The position numbers and the translations under genes are program-made. A stretch of DNA of 46,831 nucleotides, taken from NCBI GenBank assembly GCA_016281675.1, contig JAEEJD010000127.1, positions 1 to 46,831 of the forward strand, given 5' to 3'. Position 1 is the first letter of the stretch; each line of letters starts with the position of its first letter. Below are positions 33,970 to 42,355 of this stretch, piece after piece. Under the pieces are notes generated by a model. The model was not told the DNA's origin. It saw nothing but the letters and a program-made list of their open reading frames with translations, and did no database searches. This DNA is from Lachnospiraceae bacterium. GTDB lineage: Bacteria > Bacillota_A > Clostridia > Lachnospirales > Lachnospiraceae.

Positions 33970-35400
33970 CTAAACCGTTCCGTGCTTCTTGGCAGGTCTG
34001 TCCTCTCTTTTTGTATATAACATTTCAAATGCGCCGATAACGTATTTTCTCGTATCGGCGGATGCGATAACCTGATCGACATATCCGCGTCTTGCGGCCG
34101 AATCAACGCTGTTCTGGAGCTCATTGTATTTCTTTGCTCCGTCGGCAATGGCATCAGTACCCTTTCCGTCAAAGATAACCTTTGCGGCAAGATCGGCATC
34201 CATCATACCTATCTTGGCGCTGTCCCATGCGATCGTGATATCCGCACCGAGTGATTTTGAATTCATTACTATTCCGGCTGTTCCGAAAGCTTTGCCTATG
34301 ATCACATTGACCTTGGCAACAGTAGCATTTGCGAAAGCAAAAGCAAGCTTTGAGGATGCCGCTGCGATACCTTTTTCACATTCGATGTTCGCATCAAACC
34401 CGGTAACGTTTGTAAGCGTAAGCACCGGTATGTCGAATGAGTCGCAGAAGTTCACGAAATCCGCTGCCTTGTTTGCGGCTTCAACAGTCAGAACACTGTC
34501 GCTTTCCCAAACCTTTTCTCCTTCATCATCGTAGCCTTCACATCTGTTTGCGACACAACCGACCGTCTGACCGTTAAGTCTGATGAATCCTGTTGTGATC
34601 TGCTTTCCGTATCCGGCTTTTACTTCGAAATATGAATTATCATCGGCTATCATCGAAAGAGCGATGGCTGTATCGGTCGTGCAGTTTGCGATATCGGATA
34701 CCGCACGGTTGAGATCATCGGTGCAGTCGGATACGGCACCGAACTCATCGTTATTGGACGGAAGAAGTGAAACAAAGCTTCTTATCTCTCCGTATATTTC
34801 AGCCTCACTTGCTACAATGTCAACGTTTCCGGCTTCATCAGCCTGGAACGCGGAAGATGCTGTGTCGTTCTTCTCCTCGTAATTTCCGGTCAGGGCATTC
34901 GGGGAATTAACGAATAACTTAGCGTTCTTTTCTTCCATAAATGTAAAATCACTCATCCCCGTAAAGAGCGACAAACCCCCGCCGCACTTTCCGAAGATCG
35001 CCGTGATCTGGGGAATAACACCGCTTGCCATAGCCTGAGCCTTATAGATCCTTCCGAATGCCGCAAGTGCATCGGTAGCCTCATTGAGTCGAAGCCCCGC
35101 GGAATCGATAAGTCCGATAACGGGAGCGCCAACCTTGAGTGCAAGACTGTAAAGGTTAACTATCTTCTTGGCATGCATTTCGCCAACAGAACCGCCAAGT
35201 ACAGCTGAATCCTGGCTGTATACGTAAACAAGCCTTCCGTCTATAAGACCGTAGCCGGTTACAACGCCATCAGCAATGCTCTCCTTCGGTTCCATGTTAA
35301 AATCGGTGGAACGTGCAGTAACATTTGCACCGATCTCAACGAAACTGTTTTCATCAAGCAAACTCGATATACGTTTGCCTGCAAGTGAAGAATTACTCAT
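33970..35400 (-). CDS. Acyl-CoA carboxyltransferase (12S/MmdA-like) subunit
   Basis: 476 aa with two crotonase-like halves. N-half: VYSQDSAVLGGSVGEMHAKKI, LIDSAGLRLNEA; C-half: NVTGFDANIECEKGI, GKAFGTAGIVMNSKSLG, and the C-terminal RRGYVDQVIASADTRKYVI. The family binds an acyl-CoA such as methylmalonyl-, propionyl- or glutaconyl-CoA and exchanges CO2 with biotin. It is slightly short for the family (~510 aa). It is the first gene of the decarboxylase cluster, with its own promoter and GGAGG 7 nt before the ATG. The substrate cannot be fixed from sequence alone. Confidence 0.92.
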   Translation of the reverse strand: MSNSSLAGKRISSLLDENSFVEIGANVTARSTDFNMEPKESIADGVVTGYGLIDGRLVYVYSQDSAVLGGSVGEMHAKKIVNLYSLALKVGAPVIGLIDSAGLRLNEATDALAAFGRIYKAQAMASGVIPQITAIFGKCGGGLSLFTGMSDFTFMEEKNAKLFVNSPNALTGNYEEKNDTASSAFQADEAGNVDIVASEAEIYGEIRSFVSLLPSNNDEFGAVSDCTDDLNRAVSDIANCTTDTAIALSMIADDNSYFEVKAGYGKQITTGFIRLNGQTVGCVANRCEGYDDEGEKVWESDSVLTVEAANKAADFVNFCDSFDIPVLTLTNVTGFDANIECEKGIAAASSKLAFAFANATVAKVNVIIGKAFGTAGIVMNSKSLGADITIAWDSAKIGMMDADLAAKVIFDGKGTDAIADGAKKYNELQNSVDSAARRGYVDQVIASADTRKYVIGAFEMLYTKREDRPAKKHGTV

Positions 35401-35451
35401 TGCAAAACCTCCATATAAAATATAATGATAGCCGAAATACGCACTTTTGAT

Positions 35452-35479
35452 ATTTTAACATAGGAAAGGGATTTTTCAA
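35452..35479 (-). promoter_or_regulatory. Promoter of the decarboxylase cluster
   Basis: TTGAAA (35474-35479), a 16-bp spacer and TAAAAT (35452-35457) with an extended TG one base before it. The leader would be about 45 nt. Nothing else is seen between the scpB terminator and the start codon. Confidence 0.65.
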
Positions 35480-35505
35480 AGGATAAAATTGAAGAAAAAT
35501 ACATA

Positions 35506-35531
35506 AAGAAAAAGGAACCTTTCGGTCCCTT
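35506..35531 (-). terminator. Terminator after scpB
   Basis: On the minus strand AAGGGACC and GGTTCCTT pair (one G-U) around a GAAA tetraloop, followed by TTTTTC. It begins directly after the scpB stop codon and separates that operon from the decarboxylase cluster. Confidence 0.9.
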
Positions 35532-35532
35532 A

Positions 35533-36198
35533 TCAGATGTCGAGTTTAAGCTGTATCTCCTCTGCCGCTTCGCGCTTGAATTCCTCCAAACGGTCCGGGG
35601 CGATGTCCGGCAGATCCTCAATGGATTTGACTCCGAAACTTCTGAGGAACTGTTCCGTCGTACCGAACAGCAGCGGACGCCCGGGAGCATTGAGTCTTCC
35701 GAGTTCCGTGATAAGTCCGAACTCGAGAAGTTTGTTTATCGGATGATCACATGAAACACCCCTGATCTTCTCCACCTCGGCACGTGTCACCGGCTGCTTG
35801 TACGCAATGATCGACAGTGTCTCCAATGCAGTGTCGGACAGATGCATGTTCTTCGGAATCTTCGCAACCTTGATCAGATACTCGTACATCTCTGTTTTCG
35901 AACACATCTGTACCGCGTTATCCAGTTCAACGATAGTCAGTCCGAAATCCTTGTTTCGTTCGAACTTTGCCTTCATTCGGTCTATCACTTCACGTGTCTC
36001 GTCTTCGGTAAAACCGATCGCATCGGCAAGCTTCTTGATCTCAACCGAATCACCCATCGCAAACAGTATCGCCGAGATCGCGGCTTCGGGGTGTTCGGCA
36101 CGAACAACCTCTTCGGCAGCCTCTTCACTCTCCTTCGGCTGTGCGATATCCATTTCGTCTATATTTTCTTTTAACGATTCTTCGAATTCTTTCTTCAT
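35533..36198 (-). CDS. scpB: Segregation and condensation protein B
   Basis: 221 aa. After an acidic N-terminal stretch (to ~35), two winged-helix domains follow, with LSIIAYKQPVTRAEVEKIRG as the signature and the C-terminal NAPGRPLLFGTT. ScpB with ScpA bridges SMC in chromosome condensation. The start is 4 bp after the scpA stop; no strong Shine-Dalgarno is seen, so coupling is likely. Confidence 0.96.
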   Translation of the reverse strand: MKKEFEESLKENIDEMDIAQPKESEEAAEEVVRAEHPEAAISAILFAMGDSVEIKKLADAIGFTEDETREVIDRMKAKFERNKDFGLTIVELDNAVQMCSKTEMYEYLIKVAKIPKNMHLSDTALETLSIIAYKQPVTRAEVEKIRGVSCDHPINKLLEFGLITELGRLNAPGRPLLFGTTEQFLRSFGVKSIEDLPDIAPDRLEEFKREAAEEIQLKLDI

Positions 36199-36202
36199 AA
36201 TA

Positions 36203-36949
36203 CTATGCAGCCATGGATGTGATCATGATATCATCGAACAGATTGTCCTGAACTATCCTGATCTTGCCGACTTTCATCATCTCAAGCATAACAAGGAATG
36301 TAACAACTATCTCCATCTTGGTGGGCTGTTCCTCAAGAAGCGCCCTGAATGAAAACTTCTTGTGCGTTCTCACGTACATTTCGATATAAAGCTGTTTCTC
36401 TTCAAGATTGATCTCATCCTTTTCGATATTACCGAACTTACTCCTTACGGGATCTATCTTGTCCTTCTGTTTGCGTACAACCGATCTGAATATCTCGTTG
36501 AGTCTTGTAAGGTCGATATCACCTACAAGCTTCTCGTAATCGATAGGTTCAACGTACTCGAGCACTTCTTTCGGAAGCGTTGCGCTCTTGTAGACATTCC
36601 TGACCGCATCGATCTGTCTGTCCTTCAGCTCGAACGACATATACTTGTACATCTTGTATTCGATCAGCTTCTCGACAAGTTCGGCTCTGGGATCTTCCTC
36701 CTCACCGTCTTCTCCGATCTCGGCGGGAAGGAGCATCTTCGCCTTGATATCAAGAAGTGTCGCAGCCATCACGAGGAATTCACTCATGATATTGAGGTCC
36801 TCGATCTCCATCTGTTTAAGATACTCAAGGTACTGATCCGTGATGAGCGCGATCGGTATATCGTATATATCCACCTTGTTCTTCTCGATAAGATGAAGGA
36901 GCAGATCAAGCGGACCTTCGAATTTTTCAAGTTTAACGTTAATCGCCAT
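36203..36949 (-). CDS. scpA: Segregation and condensation protein A
   Basis: 248 aa kleisin. The N-terminal FEGPLDLLLHLIEKNKVDI is the hallmark that binds the SMC neck. IEDLNIMSEFLVMAATLLDIK follows, then an acidic linker and a C-terminal winged helix. It is 4 bp after the metallophosphoesterase gene and 4 bp before scpB. Confidence 0.97.
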   Translation of the reverse strand: MAINVKLEKFEGPLDLLLHLIEKNKVDIYDIPIALITDQYLEYLKQMEIEDLNIMSEFLVMAATLLDIKAKMLLPAEIGEDGEEEDPRAELVEKLIEYKMYKYMSFELKDRQIDAVRNVYKSATLPKEVLEYVEPIDYEKLVGDIDLTRLNEIFRSVVRKQKDKIDPVRSKFGNIEKDEINLEEKQLYIEMYVRTHKKFSFRALLEEQPTKMEIVVTFLVMLEMMKVGKIRIVQDNLFDDIMITSMAA

Positions 36950-36953
36950 TGTT

Positions 36954-37820
36954 CTATTCCCTGCCTTTGGGTCTGACCGTTACCGATACTATCTCGGCTT
37001 TGTTGAATATCCTTACAGGTATCGTATGCCATCCGATACCGCGACTTACTATCATTGTTGTGTTCCCGCTCGTATATGTACCGAAATCGTATTTCGGAAA
37101 CAGCTTTAACTGGGGCGATATCACACCGCCGATCCCCGGAATCCCGACTATGCCGCCGTGAAGATGTCCGGAGAGGACAAGATCCGGCCCGAATCCGACA
37201 TAATCATCAAAAAAATCGGGATTGTGTGCAATCAGGATATCGTATCTTCCCGGATCGGGATTGCCGAACGTGTCCGTAAGTATCCCCTCGGGCATCGGGC
37301 TCGTAACTACCCTGCGGTAATTATCGATCGGAATGTCAAACCCGTATATCCTGATATTTCTGTCAGGAACGTCCGAATACGCATTTGAAAGAAGTTTAAT
37401 CCCGTGATCTTTGACATATTGCTCAAGCTTATCGTATTTGCCCGGAAACTTAAGCGGTTCGGCTTTATAACGTTGCTCATGATTGCCGAGTCCGAAGTAT
37501 ACCGTATGATCGGCAGACAGCTTGGCCAGAAAATCAAATGCAACTCCGCGATCGAGCGAATCCCCCATATAACTCGTGATCATATCTCCGGCAAGTATAA
37601 CGAAATCCGGATTGATATCCTTTATCGCAGTAAGGAGCTTTTTATTATGATCGCGTGTAACATCGGTATCATGAAGATCCGACAGCATCACGAAACTAAA
37701 CGGCGATCCGATATCCTTGTCGGTCGAAAGATCATATTCGACTATATTGAATCCGCTGCTTTGGCTGTACACGAATATGACGAGCAAAAGCACCAGAATG
37801 ATGATCAGTATAAGCTTCAA
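36954..37820 (-). CDS. Membrane-anchored metallophosphoesterase
   Basis: 288 aa. An uncleaved N-terminal membrane segment (about 2-19) precedes a calcineurin-like phosphoesterase domain: MLSDLHDTDV (first metal ligands), LAGDMITSY, GLGNHEQRY, IAHNPDFFDD and LSGHLHGG, all metal-binding motifs in order. The start is TTG, since no ATG lies before the membrane segment; the Shine-Dalgarno is weak. Related proteins (YkuE/YaeI type) act at the membrane surface on phospholipid-type substrates, but the substrate here is unknown. First gene of the scpAB operon. Confidence 0.88.
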   Translation of the reverse strand: MKLILIIILVLLLVIFVYSQSSGFNIVEYDLSTDKDIGSPFSFVMLSDLHDTDVTRDHNKKLLTAIKDINPDFVILAGDMITSYMGDSLDRGVAFDFLAKLSADHTVYFGLGNHEQRYKAEPLKFPGKYDKLEQYVKDHGIKLLSNAYSDVPDRNIRIYGFDIPIDNYRRVVTSPMPEGILTDTFGNPDPGRYDILIAHNPDFFDDYVGFGPDLVLSGHLHGGIVGIPGIGGVISPQLKLFPKYDFGTYTSGNTTMIVSRGIGWHTIPVRIFNKAEIVSVTVRPKGRE

Positions 37821-37884
37821 CGCCTGAATCCGTAATCCTTTGCAATATATTGTAATGCCCGGCGGGCGTCATACAACATATGGT

Positions 37885-37913
37885 ATTATAGCATGCGTTT
37901 TATCAATATGCAA
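37885..37913 (-). promoter_or_regulatory. Promoter of metallophosphoesterase-scpA-scpB
   Basis: TATAAT (37885-37890) with an extended TGC and a -35-like TTGCAT (37908-37913) 17 bp upstream. The -35 directly follows the T-tract of the rpsU terminator. The leader is about 58 nt and contains a GC-rich palindrome, GCCCGCCGGGC. Confidence 0.7.
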
Positions 37914-37940
37914 TAAAAAACCCCGGAACGAATCCGGGGT
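37914..37940 (-). terminator. Terminator after rpsU
   Basis: On the minus strand ACCCCGGA and TTCCGGGG form a GC-rich stem with a short TTCG-type loop, followed by six T. It starts 9 nt after the rpsU stop codon. Confidence 0.95.
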
Positions 37941-37948
37941 GTTTGTTA

Positions 37949-38125
37949 TCAGTTGTATTTTCTCTTTCTGGCTGCTTCGGACTTCTTCTTACGCTTTACG
38001 CTGGGCTTCTCATAGTGCTCTCTCTTACGGATCTCCTGCTGGATACCGGCTTTGGCACAACTTCTCTTGAAGCGACGTAATGCACTGTCCAAGCTTTCAT
38101 TCTCTTTTACGATTACTTCTGCCAT
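37949..38125 (-). CDS. rpsU: 30S ribosomal protein bS21
   Basis: 58 aa, below a 60-residue ORF cutoff and easily missed. It begins [20 protein letters not shown] and ends in the basic tail RKRKYN; the pattern [17 protein letters not shown] is diagnostic of bS21, which sits near the anti-Shine-Dalgarno on the 30S subunit. GGGAGGG lies before the ATG. It is a single-gene unit with its own promoter and terminator. Confidence 0.97.
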   Translation of the reverse strand: MAEVIVKENESLDSALRRFKRSCAKAGIQQEIRKREHYEKPSVKRKKKSEAARKRKYN

Positions 38126-38185
38126 TTTCCAACCCTCCCCTCAAGTCATAGATTGTGCTGACCCTTGGGCTCTAATTTCGCACTG
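38126..38185 (-). other. Structured leader of rpsU mRNA
   Basis: The predicted ~60-nt leader contains a nested fold: GTGC and GCAC enclose GCCC/GGGT with a two-base AA loop. A ribosomal-protein leader that folds is a candidate for feedback control, but no ribosomal RNA mimic was recognised. Confidence 0.4.
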
Positions 38186-38190
38186 ATGAA

Positions 38191-38219
38191 ATTTAATCAT
38201 ATGTTCGACAATAAGTCAA
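38191..38219 (-). promoter_or_regulatory. Promoter of rpsU
   Basis: TTGACT (38214-38219), 17 bp, TTAAAT (38191-38196). It lies directly after the alaS stop codon, with no terminator between, so alaS transcripts may also read into rpsU. Confidence 0.65.
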
Positions 38220-38231
38220 GAAAAATCTAAA

Positions 38232-40880
38232 TCACATCATTCCTTCAAGAACACCCTTTGCGGATGAAAGCATCTTCTCCATTCCCGAGGGATCTTTTCC
38301 GCCGGCCTGGGCCATATTGGGACGGCCGCCTCCGCCGCCGCCTACCATCGGGGCAAGCTGCTTTATAAGATTACCCGCGTGAGCTCCCTTTGCGACTGCA
38401 TCATCGCCGCACATAACTACAAGACTGACTTTTCCGCCCGCATCGGAGCAAAGCACAAATACACCGTCCGCATATTTGGCTTTCATCTGATCCGCCAGAT
38501 CCCTTAGAGCGTTCATGTCCGCCGAAGGAACGTTTGCGGCGATCAGTTTCAGGCCCGATACTTCAACAACCTTATCCGAGATATCTCCAACAGCCTCTTT
38601 TGCAGCCTTTGACTTGAGCGACTCAAGTTCTCCCGACAGAGTCTTGATCTCCGCCATCATTTTAGACAGCCTGTCCGCAAGTGTAGCGGGTGTTGCCTTT
38701 ACGACAGCAGCCGCAGCTTCGAATTCTTTCTCGATATTTCTGTAGTAATCCGCCACCGCCTGTCCGGTTATACCTTCGATCCTTCTGACTCCGGCAGCTA
38801 TACCGCCCTCTCCGGTTATCTTGAAGCTGTGAATGTTTCCGGTCGAAGAAACATGTGTGCCTCCGCAAAGCTCTTTTGAAAAATCACCCATTTTAACCAC
38901 TCTGACAACTTCGCCGTATTTTTCTCCGAACAGCGCCATTGCACCGGACTTCCTGGCATCATCTATCGACATGACATCGGTAACAACCGGAAGGTCCTCC
39001 ATTATCTTTTCGTTAACGATATCCTCGACCTTTTCGATCTCTTCGGCCGTAAGTGCCCTTCCGAATGAAAAATCAAACCTCGTACGTTCGCCGTCCTGAT
39101 ATGAACCCTGCTGTTTAACCTCATCGCCGAGAAGTGTCTGCAGAGCTTTCTGAAGAAGATGTGTAGCCGAGTGATTCATACATGTCCTCTTCCTGTTGGT
39201 CTCATCCACCGACAGCGTAACGGTATCACCCACCCTAAATGTTCCCGATTCAACGATTCCCGCATGTCCGACTCTTGAACCTGAAAGCTTGATCGTATCC
39301 GTAACCTTAAATCTTCCTCCTCCGGAAATGAAACCGAAGTCACCTTTCTGTCCGCCCATGGTCGCATAAAAAGGTGTAACATCGGTAACTACGATGCACT
39401 TATCTCCTTCTCCTGCGCTGTCGACAAGCTTGTCCGATCCTATGGCGATGATCTTTCCCTGATCCTCCGTTTTGCCGTATCCGGTAAATTCCGACACAAG
39501 ACTATCATCAAGTTCGTCAAATACCGCATTGTCGCCGGCCGACGTTTTGATCGAGAAGTTCGCGTTGTCTCTTGCTTTCTGCTTCTGCTCTTCCATTGCC
39601 GTGGCAAATCCGGCTTCATCAACGCTCACGCCTTTTTCACCTGCCATCTCGACGGTAAGTTCAAGCGGAAATCCGAACGTATCATACAGATAGAATGCGT
39701 CTTTTCCCGAAATACTTTTGTCGGATGATTTTTCCGCAGGTTCAAGTATCTTCACGAATTCCTTCATTCCGTTTTCGATAGTTGCCGTGAAACGGTCTAT
39801 CTCTTTCTTGAGTTCCGTAAGAACGAATTCCCTGTTTGACTTAAGATTCTCAAAGCCTTCCGAATACACGTCATCTATAAATATCCTTGCGATCTCCAGA
39901 AGCGCCTGTGTATCAAATCCGAGAATACGTCCGTGTCTTACCGCTCTTCTTATCAGGCGGCGAAGTACATAACCTGCTCCGCCGTTGGCGGGAACAAGTC
40001 TTGCCTCATCACCGATGAGCATAACGGACGTACGCATATGATCGGCAAGAACACGCATTGAACGCGTCTTCTCGTCGTCGCTGTCATAAGATGTGCCCGA
40101 CTTCTTTTCTATATATGAAATAACCGGAGCAAACAGATCAGTCTTATATACATCTTTTGTCCCGTTCAGGAACGCGAGGATTCTCTCCAGTCCCCATCCT
40201 GTATCGACATTCTTTTTCGCAAGCGGAGTCAGATGACCGTCCTTGTGCTTCTCATACTGCATGAACACATCATTGCCCAATTCCGTATATTTTCCGCATG
40301 AGCAACCCGGACCGCAGTTCGGTCCGCAGTCGGGAACATCAGCTATATAGAACATCTCGGAATCCGGTCCGCAAGGTCCGTATTCGAGTCCCCACCAGTT
40401 ATCCTCGGCAGGAAGATAATAGATATGCTCGGGCAGAAATCCCGAATCTATTCTGCACTTGGCGCCTTCCTCATCTCTGGGCGCATTTTCGTCTCCTGCA
40501 AAAACGGTGGCTGCAAGATGCTCCTTATCAAATCCGAATACTTCGGTAAGAAGCTCATAACTCCATTTACATCTGTCTTCCTTGAAATAATCTCCAAGGC
40601 TCCAGCTTCCCATCATCTCGAAAAAAGTCACATGCGATCTGTCGCCGACCGAATCGATGTCATTGGTACGAACGCACCCCTGAACGTTACAAAGTCTCGT
40701 TCCGAGAGGATGTTTCTGCCCGAGCAGATACGGCATCAGCGGCTGCATTCCGGCAACGTTGAACATGACTCCGGTGGAACCGTCCGACACGAGCGATACG
40801 GCACCGACATCAACATGACCTCTTTCCTTATAGAATTCTTTCCATGTATTTCTTAATTCTTTTGACGTAAACTGTTTCAT
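38232..40880 (-). CDS. alaS: Alanyl-tRNA synthetase
   Basis: 882 aa. Class II catalytic core with GSWSLGDYFKED and GWGLERILAFLNGT; the editing domain has HSATHLLQKAL and CGGTHVSSTG, the zinc/editing motifs; the C-terminal DHHA1 domain ends with GGGGGGRPNMAQAGG. The start at 40880 (MKQFTS) has GGGAGAA 4 nt upstream; six more codons are open upstream but would run into asnA. No T-box leader is present because asnA is only 14 bp upstream. Confidence 0.97.
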   Translation of the reverse strand: MKQFTSKELRNTWKEFYKERGHVDVGAVSLVSDGSTGVMFNVAGMQPLMPYLLGQKHPLGTRLCNVQGCVRTNDIDSVGDRSHVTFFEMMGSWSLGDYFKEDRCKWSYELLTEVFGFDKEHLAATVFAGDENAPRDEEGAKCRIDSGFLPEHIYYLPAEDNWWGLEYGPCGPDSEMFYIADVPDCGPNCGPGCSCGKYTELGNDVFMQYEKHKDGHLTPLAKKNVDTGWGLERILAFLNGTKDVYKTDLFAPVISYIEKKSGTSYDSDDEKTRSMRVLADHMRTSVMLIGDEARLVPANGGAGYVLRRLIRRAVRHGRILGFDTQALLEIARIFIDDVYSEGFENLKSNREFVLTELKKEIDRFTATIENGMKEFVKILEPAEKSSDKSISGKDAFYLYDTFGFPLELTVEMAGEKGVSVDEAGFATAMEEQKQKARDNANFSIKTSAGDNAVFDELDDSLVSEFTGYGKTEDQGKIIAIGSDKLVDSAGEGDKCIVVTDVTPFYATMGGQKGDFGFISGGGRFKVTDTIKLSGSRVGHAGIVESGTFRVGDTVTLSVDETNRKRTCMNHSATHLLQKALQTLLGDEVKQQGSYQDGERTRFDFSFGRALTAEEIEKVEDIVNEKIMEDLPVVTDVMSIDDARKSGAMALFGEKYGEVVRVVKMGDFSKELCGGTHVSSTGNIHSFKITGEGGIAAGVRRIEGITGQAVADYYRNIEKEFEAAAAVVKATPATLADRLSKMMAEIKTLSGELESLKSKAAKEAVGDISDKVVEVSGLKLIAANVPSADMNALRDLADQMKAKYADGVFVLCSDAGGKVSLVVMCGDDAVAKGAHAGNLIKQLAPMVGGGGGGRPNMAQAGGKDPSGMEKMLSSAKGVLEGMM

Positions 40881-40894
40881 ATTTTCTCCCAAGA

Positions 40895-41902
40895 TCACAA
40901 CAACGTTATTCCTGCTTTTTCGGCCGATTTGCGGTCTTTTTCAAGCCATATCGAACTCTGAACTTCCCCGATATGAGCTCTTCTTAAAAAGAACATACAG
41001 ATCCTTGACTGACCGATACCGCCGCCTATCGTATACGGCATATTCTTTTCGAGTATCGCTTTATGGAACGGAAGCTTTGCCCTCTCCTGGCATTTCGCCT
41101 TTTTAAGCTGCTCCCTGAGTGAATCCTCATCAACCCTTATTCCCATGGATGATATCTCAAATCCCATATCAAGGAGCGGATAATATACGATAATATCTCC
41201 GTTAAGTGCCCAGTCATCGTAATCCGGAGCTCTTCCGTCATGCGGCTTGCCGTTTGAAAGCTTATCGCCGATCTGCATCAGGAATATTGCACCGTATTCC
41301 TTTGCCGCCGCCGTTTCTCTCTCTTTAGGCGACAATTCGGGCCATCTGTCCAAAAGTTCCTGAGTAGTAATAAACTTGATATTCTCAGGAAGGAGCCTCG
41401 TTATCTCGGGATGTCTCGAATTGATAAAGACCTCCGTGTTCTTTAACGCTTCATATACCTTCCTGACGATCGATTTGAGCGTTGAAACGCTTCTGTCCTT
41501 TTTGCTGATAATGAGCTCCCAGTCCCACTGATCGACATAAAGCGAATGAAGATTATCGGTATCCTCGTCACGCCTGATCGCCGTCATATCCGTATATAGT
41601 CCTTCACCCGTTTTGAATCCGTAATCGCGAAGTGCTTTCCTCTTCCACTTTGCGAGCGAATGAACTATCTCGACTTCGGCATCGTTCTGTTCCCTTATCC
41701 CGAATCTTACGGGACGCTCCACTCCGTTTAAGTTATCGTTTAGACCCGACTTTTCCGTAACGAACAAAGGGGCCGACACACGTGTGAGATTAAGCTCTTT
41801 TGCAAGCATCCTCTCGAAATAGTCCTTTACCTCTTTGATCGCGATCTCCGTTTCCTTGATCGATGACGGACTCTTATACCCGTCCGGTATGATTATGCTC
41901 AT
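40895..41902 (-). CDS. asnA: Aspartate-ammonia ligase
   Basis: 335 aa, ammonia-dependent asparagine synthetase related to class II aminoacyl-tRNA synthetases. SAPLFVTEKSGLNDNLNG, DMTAIRRDE, LYVDQWDWE and the C-terminal GGGIGQSRICMFFLRRAHIG are diagnostic. TAGGAGA precedes the ATG. It sits between the HPt gene and alaS. Confidence 0.97.
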   Translation of the reverse strand: MSIIIPDGYKSPSSIKETEIAIKEVKDYFERMLAKELNLTRVSAPLFVTEKSGLNDNLNGVERPVRFGIREQNDAEVEIVHSLAKWKRKALRDYGFKTGEGLYTDMTAIRRDEDTDNLHSLYVDQWDWELIISKKDRSVSTLKSIVRKVYEALKNTEVFINSRHPEITRLLPENIKFITTQELLDRWPELSPKERETAAAKEYGAIFLMQIGDKLSNGKPHDGRAPDYDDWALNGDIIVYYPLLDMGFEISSMGIRVDEDSLREQLKKAKCQERAKLPFHKAILEKNMPYTIGGGIGQSRICMFFLRRAHIGEVQSSIWLEKDRKSAEKAGITLL

Positions 41903-41922
41903 ATCATGTCTCCTATTCAGCT

Positions 41923-42282
41923 TTATCCTATCCTCTCGGGGATAAGTTTGAGCAGTCTTTCAAGTTCTGCAATTATCGGGTCATGAAATCTTTCCGCTTC
42001 TTCCCACTTATCTTCTTTGAGAAGAGCATTGGATTCGGTCGCCATTTCAACAAGGTGTCCTGCTCCGGCACTCGCTCCGCTTCCCTTAAGTCCGTGAACG
42101 AGTATCCTGTAGTTCTCCTTATCCTTTGCGGCGAACGTTTCCTTCAGACTTACAACGGTCTTGGCGATCTCTTTCGTAAACGTACCCAGAACGAGTTTGT
42201 AGAAGTCATAACTGTTGTCATACATCTGAAGACAGTTGTCTTCGTCAATTCCGTCATTTTCATTAAATAGTCTGTCTGACAT
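41923..42282 (-). CDS. Orphan histidine phosphotransfer (HPt) protein
   Basis: 119 aa helical protein with the HPt motif RILVHGLKGSGASAGA; His63 is the phosphorylated residue. HPt proteins pass phosphate between receiver domains in multistep relays. The start at 42282 is chosen because family homology begins there; an in-frame GTG at 42339 has AGAGG overlapping it and would add 19 residues. No kinase is adjacent. The hybrid kinase (1539-3650) has a terminal receiver but no HPt, so the two could cooperate; that is inference. The gene lies between birA and asnA. Confidence 0.85.
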   Translation of the reverse strand: MSDRLFNENDGIDEDNCLQMYDNSYDFYKLVLGTFTKEIAKTVVSLKETFAAKDKENYRILVHGLKGSGASAGAGHLVEMATESNALLKEDKWEEAERFHDPIIAELERLLKLIPERIG

Positions 42283-42355
42283 ATCCGTAAAACCCCGTTT
42301 GAACAAGTCGCAAAACAACGATTTATTATAAACTTTCACCTCTGATTGCGCAAGA

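Noticed and set aside
34124..34534. Ala/Ser/Phe-rich open frame on plus
   Set aside because: Shadow of the carboxyltransferase gene.
40881..40894. T-box leader for alaS
   Set aside because: Only 14 bp separate asnA and alaS, too short for a T-box.
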